Positions 1-13,325 of a stretch of 64,000 nt of DNA are shown in pieces. Within the stretch, counting starts at the first letter, position 1, and the number at the start of each line of letters is the position of its first letter. The notes under the pieces are model-generated. The model saw nothing but the letters and a program-made list of their open reading frames with translations, was not told the origin of the DNA and ran no database searches. The position numbers and the translations under genes were made by a program. Source of the stretch: Gentiana macrophylla. Its lineage: Eukaryota > Streptophyta > Magnoliopsida > Gentianales > Gentianaceae. The stretch lies in the NCBI GenBank assembly GCA_026214975.1, contig CM047807.1:70411824-70475823 (forward strand), given 5' to 3'.

Positions 1-3000
1 ATAGAAAATTTTGTAATGTAATTTTAAATTTCCTAGAAATAGATTTGTTTTGTTCTTTGTTCGGTTTTCTTCTTTTCCGTTGATTGAGCCGTTGAAGCGA
101 CAATCCCCGGTCGAGAATAAAGATCAAAAGTTGATAAAAGTACCACAAAATTGGGTGTCGATCGTAGTCCTTCTCGATATCAAATCGCTGCAATAAAGTT
201 GTTCTTTATAATGAAAACCCACAACAGCCATAAAATCCCAGCTATGAGTTCATCAAATTTACGGAAGAGTTTGGAGCGTTGAGACAAATATCCGACCATT
301 CCGATTGTCTAACATGGAGTTATGAACGAGCCCTAAAAATTTAGGTCGATCGGGTTTTGTCTTGATGCCCGATCGGCTCGGGAAGACAACTGCTGGCGCC
401 ATGATTATAAGCAGATCAACCAGATTGGCTCGGCGGGTTCTTTGGAGAAAATTGGGCCATCGAAACTTGGATCCAACCGTCCATATTGAAGAAGGAGGAG
501 TGAAGTACTAGTCCACAATATTTTGTGTCTATCGAGTTCATTTGGATGCCCGATCATCGATGAAACGGATCGGCGAGATTGTATTAGAAACTAGTAAACC
601 CTAGAGTTAGGGTTTATTTATTTATTTTCTAATAGGTAAGATCTGGGGGTGCCAGCGGTCCATCTTGATGTTTCTTTTCCGCACTAGTATGTATCGTAGA
701 ACCGGAAAATTTCCATGACATGCATCATATCATGAATTCCACTCCATATGCATATACATGTAGAAATTAATTCGAGAAATTAGTTAGGCACGTATACAAC
801 ACGCAATTAGTTTTAATTAATTGTATGATATTAATTAGATACGAATTAGGGAAACCGAGGATTCCGGGTTTTGTCAATGGTCATGATTAGGTGATGGATT
901 CTCGGTCAATCCCACCTTGTGAAAGCATAGGGAGTAAAATCCTGAAACCTCGACGAGATTGCGTTTTTTGTCCGTAGTGTCTACGTGAAAGATTGATGTT
1001 AAGGGATTGAACAATTATGGGCGAATATGGTTAGAAAGTTGTCAAACCATGGATGGGTGGTCAACTGAGCCACGGCTCGATCGACTTAACCCTCCACGTG
1101 TGGCGTTTGCACGGGGGTCCGGCAAGGCTGAGCTATCCGATGAGTGACTACGGCTCAACGGAACTCCCCTAGCCCTGATCCGTCCGACGGCCACATATGT
1201 TCCAACGGGCCCATGATTTATTGTTCCTTAAAGATAAATCAAGTCCAAAAATGAAATCAATAAACCCACAACTTTTTCAAAAATATTGAGTAGGAGAGGG
1301 GAAGGCGACAGCCGACCCTATGGCCTCTACTATTGACACAAGCAACGTGAGAGAATGGTGACGCCCTTCTTGCCGGCCTGGGACTGGCCTCCCTAAGGAA
1401 GGCCTTCACCGCTATCAAAATTCAAGGTTTGGTCTCCGAAAGGATAGATTTTGGCTACTCGTCGGGTCACCGACCGACCCTAAGCGACGCACACACTCGG
1501 GGTCTACCTAAAAATCCGAAGCATGAGGGTCACACTCATTATGGGTATTTTTGGTAATACATTGGCTGAAAAAGAAAAGTAATCGAGGATTAAGATTGGT
1601 TGTTCGATTCCATTTAATCATCGAGAGAGTTGATCTCAATATAGTCGTCACCTCTTTGACCTACCCTAAGGAGGCACTGAGGTGAGACTAAATCCTTGGA
1701 ACGGTAGGATAGACTATGCATTAGTTTATAGTTCTTAAAATCAATTAGTAGTGTATAAATTGGATTCATTTTCTGTCAATTTTATTTACAACAATTTATA
1801 TATCTCTATAGGGTACTAGACTACTAGTGTATGTTTTAAATTGACTAGTAACGACTTCGTTAAAAGTGATAAGTAACTAGAACGTTGTACTTATTAATCA
1901 TACATGCGATTAATCTTTCAGAAGAGATATTTCTCTTGAGCCTTTAAGACTTAAGTGACGTAAATAAATATGTCACTCCTGTCACTCGTGTTGAACGAGA
2001 GACAACCGTAGTTAGATTAAAAGATGGTTGGGATGGTAAAATTCTTCTAGTGAATTTTTAATTGTGTAGTGACTACACGAGAAATTTTCTAATAGAAAAA
2101 TTGGAGAATCATAAATTAAAGTGTTGCTAGTTAGACGGTATATGGAACTGATAAACTAGTGGGAGCTTTAATCTTATGTTTTTTGTTTTTCTGATTTATT
2201 AGAAAATTAGTCCCACTGGGTAACGCTTTCATTAGACATCCCACAACTCAGGAGTAGTGTCTACTCAAACAAACTGCTAGTTCAAGACTATTTCCTTTTA
2301 AGGAAAGTCAAGAATGGGAAATCATCTAAACTAAGTTTGAGGCTAAACTGAAATATTTATTAAAAAAGTAGAGGATAAGGAAAGTGATTTCTGATCACTA
2401 ACCAATGAATCCTTAGCGACTTTCTTAACCGAGTAACTAGACTCGGGAGCTAAGTTCTTTGGAAGAACAAGGAAGCTTTGCATTAACGATTAGAGTAGAC
2501 AACGGGCAGTAATTTTAGCTAGAATAGTGGGAGTGGTATGAGGAAATGAACTTTGGATTCGATCCTTGAATATCATGAAAAATTTATTTTTATGTTTTCA
2601 GATTCGTTGGAACAAATGGATTCACTTTCAACTCGACATATTAATTGTTGCCTCATAGAAAGTGAATATGACATTTGTAGTATGAATCCGAGACTCGGAC
2701 TTTTATTTGATAAAGTCAGAACCACTACGAAATGCTGAAAAGGTATAAGTAAAACGTCTTAAACTATTATAGGCGAACGGTTTCCGTATTAAGATAAACG
2801 ATTCTTCAAAATCTATTAATTAGTGCATATATCCTAGAGATAAGACCTAACGACTGGGTAAGGGTGATTCCTATCTCCCAGTCTCGGAACACTGTCTCAA
2901 AGGAACAATGACTATGCTTCCTTTCAATTGAGAAAGGGTAATAGATCTGAAGAAGTAACGTAGCTTGTTCATAATGACCTTCGGGGTCTAGTGAGAGATA

Positions 3001-5247
3001 CAAGCTAATAGGAGTTTTTGAGTGGTGACATATTGTCTCATAACTACTCGAAACATGGTTTAGTTTATCAAAAGAATACGAGGAGGAGTCTCTAATTTTA
3101 GTAGAGAATAGAGTATTCCATGCTCAGAAATTGGATATCACATAGTCTTGGGACTGATTCTCGGCCTGCCTCCTAGTGGAATGTTTTTCCCTGAGGAAGA
3201 AACCATATACTTGCCCTATATAGTTATTGATGTGCTACAATACGTTGCTAAACTCGATTAAGATAATTGGTTGCAAAATAACGGTTAACATTATTATGTA
3301 AAACGAGAAGTCTACCTAGAAGATGCTAGTGAATTTATGGATAAGGAAAGAATTCGGTTCACACCACTTCCGTAAATGTAGGCATTTAGCACTTAATGCT
3401 TGAAGGTAGGACTGGAGATTTTGCGCATACGTTATGATTGTGGATTTGTTAGTGAAATAGCTTAATGTGACGAGTGAAGGTTGGTTATAAGATTCTTGAG
3501 ATCAGAAAGTGACGGTTGAACTGTCACAAGCCTTCTAATAGAATCTATAAGTAACAGCCTTAAACCTTGGAGTACGGTTACCCGAAGGTAGTTACTATCT
3601 AATTTAATCAGACCACGTCCAACATCGGTTTTGGTGATTACAGCGATAAATACTACTAGATCGAGAATGTCAATCCACCCAAAACGTGGTGGGAGTATGG
3701 TTTAACCGTTGACCCATTGTGGTTTTGTGGACTTTCTGATCTCATTGGGGTGATTGATAACCTATGGCTCTTGGTGGGTGTATAGGATTACGATCATAGA
3801 GGTTGGTTTGAAAGTCTTAACCACATGAATGGAGTTTTGGAGCTGAGATTCTGTTTCGACCTCTAATAGAACCACTGAGTGTCTCACCCAGTGAGCAAAT
3901 TGGATCTACACGGAAAAGAGTCGAATGAATAGGAAAGTTTAAATTTTCAGTGCAAAGCTGAGTGGTCTAGGGGTGATTCCTTGACAAGTAGAGAGTTAAC
4001 CAGACCTTGAACTCTCTCACCACTCAGTCTTGCTAGATTTCGTTAGAAAGCAGAAAATAGGGTTGATTATTTGAGACTTTCTTCTTTGAAAAGCAGTCCG
4101 GATTCATTCGAGAATAGAAGGGTCTTGGTCGAAACAAATGGCGGGATGATTTGCCAGGGCTTATATCCTTTGTTGATTTAAGAGAACCTCTCGGTCATTT
4201 AAAGTTACATGTTTTAAAATATGTAGACTTGACCAGAATATTGATAAGTCTTTCGTAGACTGGATATCAATATTGATAAAGTAGTAGTATTAGTGTTCAT
4301 GAATGATAACACTGCAACGGTTGGAAACAACATGGGTGTGCTATCTGAAGTCGGACACTGACATGCCAAGATTCTCTGGATGAGAGAATTGGACTATATT
4401 CTAAGAATTTGATTCGGTCAAATTCACAAGAATGAGTCATTGGCTATCCCATCCGTCTTATTGGTTTAGATGATCTTGCATATACGTATGCAACATTCAA
4501 CGAGAGTAGTCCTACCCTACCTCTTAGGAATGATTCTCTAAATCTTCGGATAAAGAGAAAATAGGATAGAGTCTCTCTTGGATAATGGGAAGTCAGGTTA
4601 TCACAAGTCAATAGTGGTCAAATCTTGGATTCGAGCATTGAATAGCGGTTTAGTATGCCCTCAAGTGTCATTGAAGAACGAGGAATAATGTGCTTGTATA
4701 TGTGCGTGCAAACTTGAATATGGTTGACTACACTGATTCTGACTTATAGTCAGATTAAGGATGATCGTTGGGATAATCTCGGGCTCAATGTTTACTCATT
4801 GTGATGGATCTATAGTCTGGAGAAAACCAGCACCGCCAATTCGACTTTAATTAATCGGATACGTAGCAGCTTTCGGAGCAGCTAGAGTGGCGAAATAGCT
4901 TCGGAATTTCCTTCCTGATCTGGGAGTAATTCCCGGTCAGGTGAGCCGATATCACTTCATTGTGAAAATAGTGAAGAGATAGCTTAGAAGGATCTTCTCG
5001 ATCCTTTAGAGGTCAAAAGCATATTGAGAGAGTACCGCTGATTAGATGGATGGCGGACGTTTCAATTCTAAAGATCGTCTCGAGCCGACAACCTAACTAA
5101 TCGGTTTACCAAGTCAAGTTCTTGGAGGTGCGGCATTGAGGATATGTCTCATCTGCTTTTAAAGCAAGAGGAGAGTGTTGTGAATAAGATGAGAAAGGGT
5201 GTGCTCTAAAAACAATCGTTGTTTGTCATTTCGTGCAAGTGAGAGAT
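1..5247 (+). mobile_element. Ty1/copia element, outer subfamily, copy A: internal domain (left end outside window)
   Basis: Internal domain of a copia-type LTR retrotransposon entering from the left edge. It aligns throughout with 27742-32335 and, more distantly, with the inner subfamily internal domain 7990-13338. The first 1.5 kb is an untranslated leader with no coding pattern. A gag-like stretch lies around 1830-2740, and broken RT and RNase H follow from about 4130. It ends in a purine-rich tract directly before an LTR start at 5248. No open frame longer than about 70 codons survives on the plus strand, so this copy is not autonomous. Unlike copy B it keeps the 640 bp between about 2625 and 3264. 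LTR, primer-site and RT/RNase H similarity identify the family; the gag assignment is weak. Confidence 0.8.
4130..5190 (+). pseudogene. Copia pol remnant (RT and RNase H), outer copy A
   Basis: Broken 3' half of a copia gag-pol gene. RT is recognised from the CGFKR-T/S-RS segment (copia YGLKQASRSW) and the LDQNIDKSFV segment that follows. The catalytic motif, YVDD in live elements, reads F-M-N-D at 4296-4307. RNase H follows about 450 bp later, with matches to the copia AEYVAA..AA..W(L/I)R..L.DLG block and the KHIE-REYRLIR block, and runs almost to the polypurine tract. Several stops and frame changes separate the blocks. The changed catalytic residues recur in every copia copy here, so they are old and inherited, not sequencing errors. 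RT and RNase H would normally copy element RNA into DNA in virus-like particles. Confidence 0.75.
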
Positions 5248-5867
5248 TGTTTGGTGTAGTGCCCGAAAGAAAAATTGTGTAATTGTTTTTGATAATGGAT
5301 AACAAAATTTATCTCACCTTATTACTTGCTTTGTGCTTGTAAGTAATACACTGCTGCAAACCCTAAGTATATCAGTATGTAAACGCTTAACTCAGTGTAT
5401 GGCAAGCACGTGAGGATTGAGTTAGTGGTGATATACTTAAACTGTTAGTCCGTGGTGAACTTAATCGGAGTTTAGGGTCTTACGATTAAAACACCAATAA
5501 TGCGCCCAGAACACCTTAGGGTGTGATAGTCTTATCCGGACTGTCGGTAGAGGGTACCTAAGTGGGGCATTTATATATGATGGCATTCATATAGGACTGG
5601 ACCAATTTAATATGGGTTTCTCGATATAATTCCGCACTCGAGAAAACTTATTAAATCATTAGATGATCATATATGGATTGACCTTAATCCTGAGGTGATC
5701 ACAGGTTAGTGCTTGTCTCGGGGTAGTTTTGATGTGTTAGTTAGGGTACGGCATTGAGAGATATGTCTCATCTGCTTTTAGAGCAAGTGGGAGAGTGTTG
5801 TGAATAAGATGAGAAAGGGTGTGCTATAAAAACAATCGTTGCTTGTCATTTCGTGCAAGTGGGAGAT
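5125..5867 (+). repeat. Tandem duplication of the internal-domain/LTR junction (~620 bp)
   Basis: The end of the internal domain plus the first about 500 bp of LTR (5125-5742) is followed by a second internal-domain end (from 5743) and a second LTR start (5868). LTR starts therefore occur at both 5248 and 5868. The switch point is AGGG, shared by the LTR (GTTAGTTAGGG) and the internal domain (GGAGGGTACGGC). This fits a microhomology-mediated or template-switch duplication. The same structure is at 32211-32959, so it predates the split of the two locus copies. Confidence 0.85.
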
Positions 5868-6072
5868 TGTTAGGTGTAGTGCCCGAAAGAAAAATTGTGT
5901 TATTGTTTTTGACAATGGATAACAAAATTTATCTCACCTTATTACTTGCATTGTGCTTGTAAGTAATACAACTGCTGCAAACCCTAAATATATCGGTATG
6001 TAAGCGATTAACTTTCGATGTATGGCATGCACGTGAGGATTGAGTTAGTGGTGATATACTTAAAGCTGTTAG
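5868..6072 (+). mobile_element. 3' LTR of outer copia copy A, left part
   Basis: Starts TGTTAGGTGTAG right after the polypurine tract AAGTGGGAGAT and runs about 200 bp until the inner copia element interrupts it. The last five bases, GTTAG (6068-6072), are the left target-site duplication of that insertion. The LTR resumes at 15033. Confidence 0.88.
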
Positions 6073-7792
6073 TGTAAGGTGTTGTGCCGAAAGACAATTT
6101 GTGTAATTGTTTTTAACAATGGATGATAAATTTTATCTCACCTTATTACTTGCTTTGTGCTTGTAAATAGTACACTCTTTGCAAACCCTAAGTATATCGG
6201 TATGTAACCGCTTAACTCGGTGTATGGCATGCACGTGAGGATTGAGTTAGTGATGATATACTTAAAGCTGATTAGTCCGTGGTGAACTTAATCGAGTTTA
6301 GGGTCTCTTGATTAAAACACCAATAATGCGCCCCGAGAACACCTTAGGGTGTGATAGTCTTATCCGGACTATCGGTAGAGGTACCTACGTGGGGCATTTA
6401 TATATGATGGCATTCATATAGAAATTTGGACCGATTTAATCAATTTCTTGGTATAATTCCATAATCGAGGAATCTTATTAAATCATTAGATGATCATATA
6501 TGGATCAACCTTAATCTGAGGTGATCACGGGATCTTTGCTTGTCCCGGGTAGTGTTTGATGTGTTGAATTACGGTTCACTTTAATATGTGTTCCAAGCCA
6601 CTTCTCATTGGCACTATCTCCGGATGAGTGAGTAGTTACGATTTTCACAGGACATGGAATACATTCCTTCTGTGTAGAAGTAGACAAATTCCCTTATTTG
6701 TTATCCCTAAGAAAGTGATCGATCCGGGAGTTCACATTTGACTAATTAGCTACTAGTCGGATATGTGTGTGATTGATCATCGAGGGTTAATGGTAAATAA
6801 GGATAAGATATTCTGAAGTCGGGTTCACGGAGACTTTCCACTCATAATGGACAGTCTATGGAGGGTTATTACGTATGTAGTGATTATATCAATGGACGCT
6901 TATTCACTCACATGGGTTGAGTATAAGTAAATATCTATAATCGGTAGAGTTCGATTTGGGTTTATGGTGGCGTAATCACGGAATTAATAATTAATGAACT
7001 TATTACATTCGATGAATAATTAATTATTGGAGCTATCACGGTTATAGGTCCATAGTCCTCGATGTGGCTTCATAATTGGACTAATAATCTTGTTGTTTGG
7101 GCCTCATTGATAATTAATTGGTTTGGGCTAATTAATTGATATGCATGAATATTATTTAGTTGGGCTAAATAATATAATACACATAAAAGATATTTTATGT
7201 GGGCTAAAACCCTAGGGAGGTGGCGTCATATTGGTTCTCTTTTAGCACAAGAATTGGTTTTCTTGTGTTATGGAAATTAAAAGATATTCTTGTTATGTGA
7301 TTGATTGGATGACATGTTATTTAGTTTCCTATTGGTCAATAATATGTCACAATTATTCATTAAGGAAAATATCTTTTTATTTTGTTTAATTAATTATTTA
7401 TTTAATTAATTAAAACTTGGAGACCAAGGATTTACTCTCTGCTATAAAGGAGAGTTATTCCTAGTGTAAATCACACTTGAAAATTTACCCCATATCACCA
7501 AAAGAGAGAAAATTAATTAGTTTTCTTGTCTTGGGTTTTAGAAGAAGAAAAACTATAAGTTTTTCTTAGTGTTGCATATCGAGGAGGTTCGTAGATCAAG
7601 AAGGAGTGTCCACCAACCGCCGTTTGGAGAACACATCGGAAGATCTTGGCATCTCTTCCTACTATTGGTAACTTGATCTTAACCCCTTGTAGTAGTTTAA
7701 GTCCTTTAATTATGTATTGTGATGTATAAGTCGTGATCCATCATTTGCGCGTAGATCTAACTTCGTTTAGATCTAAGAACCTGCATCCTTCA
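6073..7792 (+). mobile_element. 5' LTR of inner copia element, copy A
   Basis: Begins TGTAAGGTG and ends CCTTCA just before the primer site. A TATA-like CTATAAA lies near 7442 within GCTATAAAGGAGAG, a plausible transcription start region for element RNA with R-U5 to its right. AT-rich stretches with TTAATTAATTA occur around 7385-7410. It is about 1.72 kb and about equal in length to the 3' copy. Confidence 0.88.
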
Positions 7793-7794
7793 TG

Positions 7795-7806
7795 TGGTAT
7801 CAGAGA
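7795..7806 (+). promoter_or_regulatory. Primer binding site, initiator tRNA-Met type
   Basis: TGGTATCAGAGA lies two bases after the LTR end. It matches the plant copia site TGGTATCAGAGC (complement of the tRNA-iMet 3' end) at 11 of 12 positions. It primes minus-strand DNA synthesis. Confidence 0.9.
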
Positions 7807-9800
7807 CAGGTTCCACGATTTATATAGTCATAATCGTAATTAAACGACTTAAATTAGTGGAATTGCATGTAGGTAAATCTTATTTATAGTTTTATGCATT
7901 GATAGTGATAAATTGTTATGGTTGAAGAGATGGATTGGGGTTGGCACTTTGTTTACCCGTTAGATCTATTGTAAACTCATATAAACGATGAAAATTTCGT
8001 TTACATGAGTATAGGAAATTATGTAATTTATTTTTATTGCAAGTTTAATTTCCAGAAAATAGATCTGTACACTAGCTGTTTAGTTTTTTCGTTTTTTCCG
8101 TTGTTTGACCCGTTAAAACGAAGATCCCTCCGGTCACAATCAAGACTGGAAGTTGATGAACAATTCCACAAAATTTTGCGTCGATCAGAGTCCGTTTGGA
8201 TGTCCGTTCGTTGATGAGAAGAGGCAGCTATAACAGAAAAACGCAGGATTCACAGAAACCCTAACTGTGACTTCCTCGATTTTCTGGAAAGTATTGGACC
8301 GTTGAAACGAATATCCGACCGGTCAGATCGATAATCATGGAGTTTTGGACGTGAGATAAAATTTTAAGGACAATCGGGATTCATCTTGATCCCCGATCGG
8401 CCTCGGGAAGTAAATGATGCGCTGCTGTAAGAGTATGTTTCAGCAGCAAGTTGGGCGGCTCACTGAGGAAGATTGACGAGTCAAAGCTCCGATCCGACCG
8501 TCCATCTTGAAGTGCGAAGAATGAAGATCAGATCTGGATAGTTTCGTCCCGATCCAAGTTCGTTTGATATGCCGATCGTCGAAGATTCTTAACAGCTGCA
8601 GATTAGGGTTTTAATTTATTTTCGAATAGATTAGTTACGGGGGTGCCAACGGTCCATCTCGTTGTTTATTTTCCGCACTAGTATACATGTGTAGATTGTA
8701 TGAGTAGAACCGGAAAATTGCCATGACATGCATCATATCATGAATTCCACTCCATATACATACATGTAGAAATTAATTCGAGGAATTAGTTAGGCATGTA
8801 TAAAACACACGATTATTTTTTATTAATTGTTTGATATTAATTAGAAACTAATTAGGGTAAAAACCGAGGAACACGGGTTTTTTCAATCGTCGAGGTTGGG
8901 TGATGGATTCTCGGTGAATCCCACTCTGCGAAAGCATAAGGAGTAAAATCCCGAAACCCCGTGGTGAAGATGTTGGATTCTCGGTGAATTCCACCTTACC
9001 TAAGACGAGATTACGTTTTTGTTCCGTAGTGTCTACGTGAATGTTTGATGTTTAAGGATTGGATAATCACGGGCAAACAGGTTCGAAAGTGGTTTAACCA
9101 CGGTTGGGTGGTCAATAGTAGCTACGGCTCAATCGACTTCACCCTCCACGTGTGGCGTTTGCACGGGGGTCTGGCAATACTGAGCCATCCGAAGAGCCAC
9201 TACGGCTCAGCGGAGCTCTCCTAGCCTTGACCCGTCCGACGGCCACATATGTTCTAACGAATAGGTCGGGTGGGCTAGCCCACATAACCGACAACATTCG
9301 GGCCTATGATTTATTGTTCCTTAATGTAACATCAAGTCCAAAAACGTGATCAGTAAACCCACCACTTTTTCAAAATATTGAGTGGGAGCGGGAGAGGCGA
9401 CAGCCGACCCCACGGCCTCTACTGTTGACACAAGCAACGTGAGAGAATGGTGACGCCTCGTGCCGGCATTGATTTCGGCCCCCTAAGGAAGGCCTTCACA
9501 GCTATCAAAATTCAAGGCTTGGTCTCCGAAAGGATAGGATTTTGGGTACTCATTGAGTCAACGACCGACCTAGGCGGCACACTCGGGTCTATCTAAAGAT
9601 CTCAAAGCTTGATGAGGTCACACTCATAAAGGGTATTTTGGTAATACCTTGGCTGAAAAAGGAAAGGTGATTGACGATCACAAATGAGATGTTCGATTCT
9701 CAAGTTGATCTTCAATATTAATCGAAACCTCTTTGACCTACCCTAAGGCGAAGAGGGTGAGAGATTAAGTCCTTGGAATGGTAGGATAGACTATAAGTAC
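7807..9800 (+). other. Untranslated leader of inner copia element, copy A
   Basis: About 2 kb with no credible coding frame. It aligns with the leaders at 27550-29450 and 34890-36880 and with the start of the window. The part around 8960-9400 (CTCGGTGAAT..., CCACGTGTGG, CACATATGTTC) is also present, diverged, at 61443-61930 inside an Athila-type element. Short reading frames here are not shared with conserved protein families and are ignored. Confidence 0.6.
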
Positions 9801-9829
9801 TTAGTTTATGTTCCTAAAATTTATTAGTA

Positions 9830-11090
9830 GTGTATGATTTGAATTTATCTTTAGTCAATTTTATTTACAACTATTTATATATCTCTACAGGGTGCTAGAA
9901 TTTGCTAGTGTAAAATTGACTAGTAATGACTTCGTTAAAAAGTGGTAAGTAACTAGAACGTTGTACTTATTGATCTTACATGCGATTAATTTTTCGGAAG
10001 AGATATTTCTCTGAAGCCTTCAAGACTTAAGTGACGTAAATAAGGATGTCACTGTTGTCAATCGTGTTGATCGAGAGACGATCGTAGTCGCTTTGAAAGA
10101 TGATTGGGACGATAAAATTCTTCTAGTGAATTTTAATGGTGTAGTGTCTACACGAGAAATTTTCTAAAAGAAAATTTAGAGAATCATAAATTAAAGTGTC
10201 GCTAGTTAGGCGGGTATTTGGAACCTATAAACTAGTGGGAGCTTTTGTCTTATGTTTTTTCTAATTTAGAAAATTAGTCCCACTGGGTAACGCTTTCATT
10301 AGACATCCCACAGTTCACGAGTAGTGTCTACTCAATTGAACTGCTAGTTCAAGACTATTTCCTTTTAAGGAAAGTTGAGAATGGGAAAGAATGTCTATAA
10401 GTGTTAATCATCTTAACTAAAGTTTTGAGGCTAAACCGAATCATTAATTAAAGAAAGTATAGGATAAGGAAAGTGATTTCGGATCACTAACCAATGAATC
10501 CTTAGCGACTTTCTTAACCGAGTAACTCGACTCGGTAGCTTAGTTCTTTGGAAGAACATGGAAGCTGTGCATTAACGATTAATAGAGTAACAACGGGCAG
10601 TAATTTCAGCTAGAATAGTGGGAGTGATATGAGGAAATGAATTTCGTATTCTATCCTTGAATATCACGAGAAAAATTTATTTTTACATTTCTGATTTGTT
10701 GAAACAAATGGATTCACTTTCAACTCGATATATTGTTGCCTCATAGAAAGCGAAGATGACATTTGTAGTACGAATCCGAGACTCGGACTTTTGTTTGATA
10801 AAGTCAGAACCACTAAGAAATGCTGAAAATGTATGTGTAACACGTCTTAAACTATTATAGGCGAATGGTTTCCGTATTAAGATAAACAATTCTTCAAGAT
10901 CTATTAATTAGTGCATATATCCTAGAGATAAGACCTGACGACTGGCTAAGGGTGATTCCTATCTCCCAGTCTAGTAACACTATCTCAAAGGAACAATGAC
11001 TAAGTTTCCTTTCAATCGGGAGAGGGTAATAGATTTGAAGAGGTAACATAGCTTGTTCATAATGACCTTCGGGGTCTAGTGAGAGAAACA
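9830..11090 (+). pseudogene. Possible copia gag remnant, inner copy A
   Basis: A segment reading KLTSNDFVKKW at about 9912-9945 resembles the gag N-terminus of copia elements (LTG-N-[YF]..W). Further on, around 10650-10830, is a stretch resembling the middle of copia gag in broken frames. No zinc knuckle can be seen. Position between leader and RT fits gag, but the match is weak and interrupted by many stops, so this is tentative. Confidence 0.35.
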
Positions 11091-12159
11091 AGCTAGTGGG
11101 AGTTTTTGAGTGGTGACATTTTGTCTGATAACTACTCGAAACGTGATTTAGTTTATCAAAAGAATACGAGGAGGAGTCTCTGATTTTAGCAGAGAATAGA
11201 GTATTCCATGCTCATAAATAGGCTATAGCATAGTCTTGGGACTGATGCTCAGCCTGCATCCTAGTGGAATGTTTCTCACTGAGAAAGAAACCATAGACTT
11301 GCCCTATATAGTTATTTATGTGCTACAATGCCTTTGCTAAACTCGATTAAGATAATTGGTTGCAAAATAACGGTTAACATTATTATGTAAACCGAGAAGT
11401 CTACCTAGAAGATGCCGGTGAATTTATGGATAATGAGTGAATTCGGTTCACACCACTTCCATAAATGTAGGCATTTAGCATTTAATGCTTTAAGGTAGGG
11501 TGGAGATTTTGCGCATCGTTCAGATTGTATTTGTTAGTGAAATATCTTAATGAGGCAGTGAAGGTTGATTATAAGATTCTTGAGATCGTAGTGGCGGTTG
11601 AACTGTCACAAGCCTTCGAGAGAATCTATAAGTAACAACCTTAAACCTTGAGTACGGTTACCCAAAGGTAGTTACTATCGATTTAATCGGACCACGTCCA
11701 ACATCGGTTGTTGGTGATTACACTGATAAATACTACTGGATCATAATGTCAATCCACCCAAAACACAGTGGGAGTATGGTCTAACCGTTGACCCATTGTT
11801 GTTTTGTGGACTTTATAGTCTGCTGGGGTGATTACTAACCTATGGCTCTTGGAGGGCTGTATAGGATTCTGATCATAGAGGTTGGTTTGAAAGCCTTAAC
11901 CCTGTGAATGGAGTTTTTGGTACTCCAGTTCTGTTCAGCCTCTTGTAGAACCACACAGTGTCTCGAGACCCGGTGGGAGCAATTGGATCTATACAGAAAA
12001 GAGTCGAATGAATAGGAAAGTTTAAACTTTCAGCGCGAAGCTGAGTGGTCTAGGGGTGATTCCATGACAAGTAGAGAGTTAACCAGACCTTGAACTCTCT
12101 CACCACTCACTCTTGCTAGATTTCGTTAGAAAGCAGAAAATAGGGGTGATTCCCTAAGA

Positions 12160-13270
12160 CTTTCTTGCCGACAAACGGAGTCTGGATTCATTCGGAACAG
12201 AAGGGTCTTGGTTACAACAAATGGCAGGACGACTGCCGGGGCTTATAGCCTTTGTGGATTTAAGAGAACCTCTCGGTCATTGAAAGTCACATGTTTTAAA
12301 ATATGTGGACTTGACCAGAATATTGATAAGTCTTTTGTAGACTGGGTATCAATATTGGTAAAATAGTAGTATTAGTGTTCACGAATGATAACACTGAAAT
12401 AGTTGGAAACAACATGTGTGTGCTATCTGAAGTTGGAAACTGGCAGGCCAAGATTCTCTAGATGAGAGAATTGGACTATATTCTACGAATCTGATTCGGT
12501 CAAATTCACGGGAATGAGTCATTGGCTATCCCATCCATCTTATTGGTTAATATAATCTTGCATATATGGATGCAACATTCAACGAGAGTAGTCCTACCCT
12601 ACCTCTGCGAGTGATTCTCTAAATCTTCGGATAAAGAGAAAATGGGATAGAGTCTCTCTTGGATGACGGCAAGTCGAGGTTGTCACAAGTCAATAATAGT
12701 CAAATCTCGGATTCGAGCATTGAATAAGCGGTTTTAGTACATCCTCAAGTATTTTTGAAGAACAAGGAATAATGTGCTTGTATATTCGGGTGCAAACTTG
12801 AATATGGTTGACTACTATCGATTCGACTTATAGTCGATTAAGGATGATCGTTGGGGCGATCTCGGACTCGATGTTTAATCATTGTGATGGAGCTATAGTG
12901 CGGAGAAATCCGAATCGCCAATTCGATTTTAGTTAATCGGATCACGTGGCGACTTTCGGAGCGGCTAGAGTGGTGATATGGCTTAGGAATTTCCTTTACG
13001 ATGCAGGAGCAATTCCGTGTCTAGTGAGTGATATCACTTCATTGTGAAAGCAGTGAAGTGATAGCTTAGAAGGATCTTCTCAGTCGCTAGAGGTCAAAAG
13101 CATATTGAGAGAGAGAGAGTACCGCCTGATTAGATGGACCGGCGACGTTTCGATCCTAAAGATCGTTTCGAGCCGACAACCTAACTGATCAGTGTACCAA
13201 GTCGAGTGCTTGGAGGTTACGGCATTGAGAGATATATCTCAACTGCTTTTAGAGCAAGTGGGAGAGTGTT
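12160..13270 (+). pseudogene. Copia pol remnant (RT and RNase H), inner copy A
   Basis: Same broken pol as in the outer element. RT is seen as SLCGFKRTSRSL and LDQNIDKSFV followed, after a frame change, by VVLVF. The YVDD box reads F-T-N-D at 12378-12389. The RNase H blocks lie near 12945-13150, ending in the KHIE-type block and a C-terminus that overlaps the first purine-rich tract (13257). Small indels here relative to 40010-40090 in copy B fall at CAG/CTG and further break the frame; some may be sequencing error. Integrase cannot be placed with confidence. Confidence 0.72.
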
Positions 13271-13325
13271 GTGAATAAGATAAGCAAGGGTGTGCTCTAA
13301 AAACAATCGTTACTTGTCATTTCAT

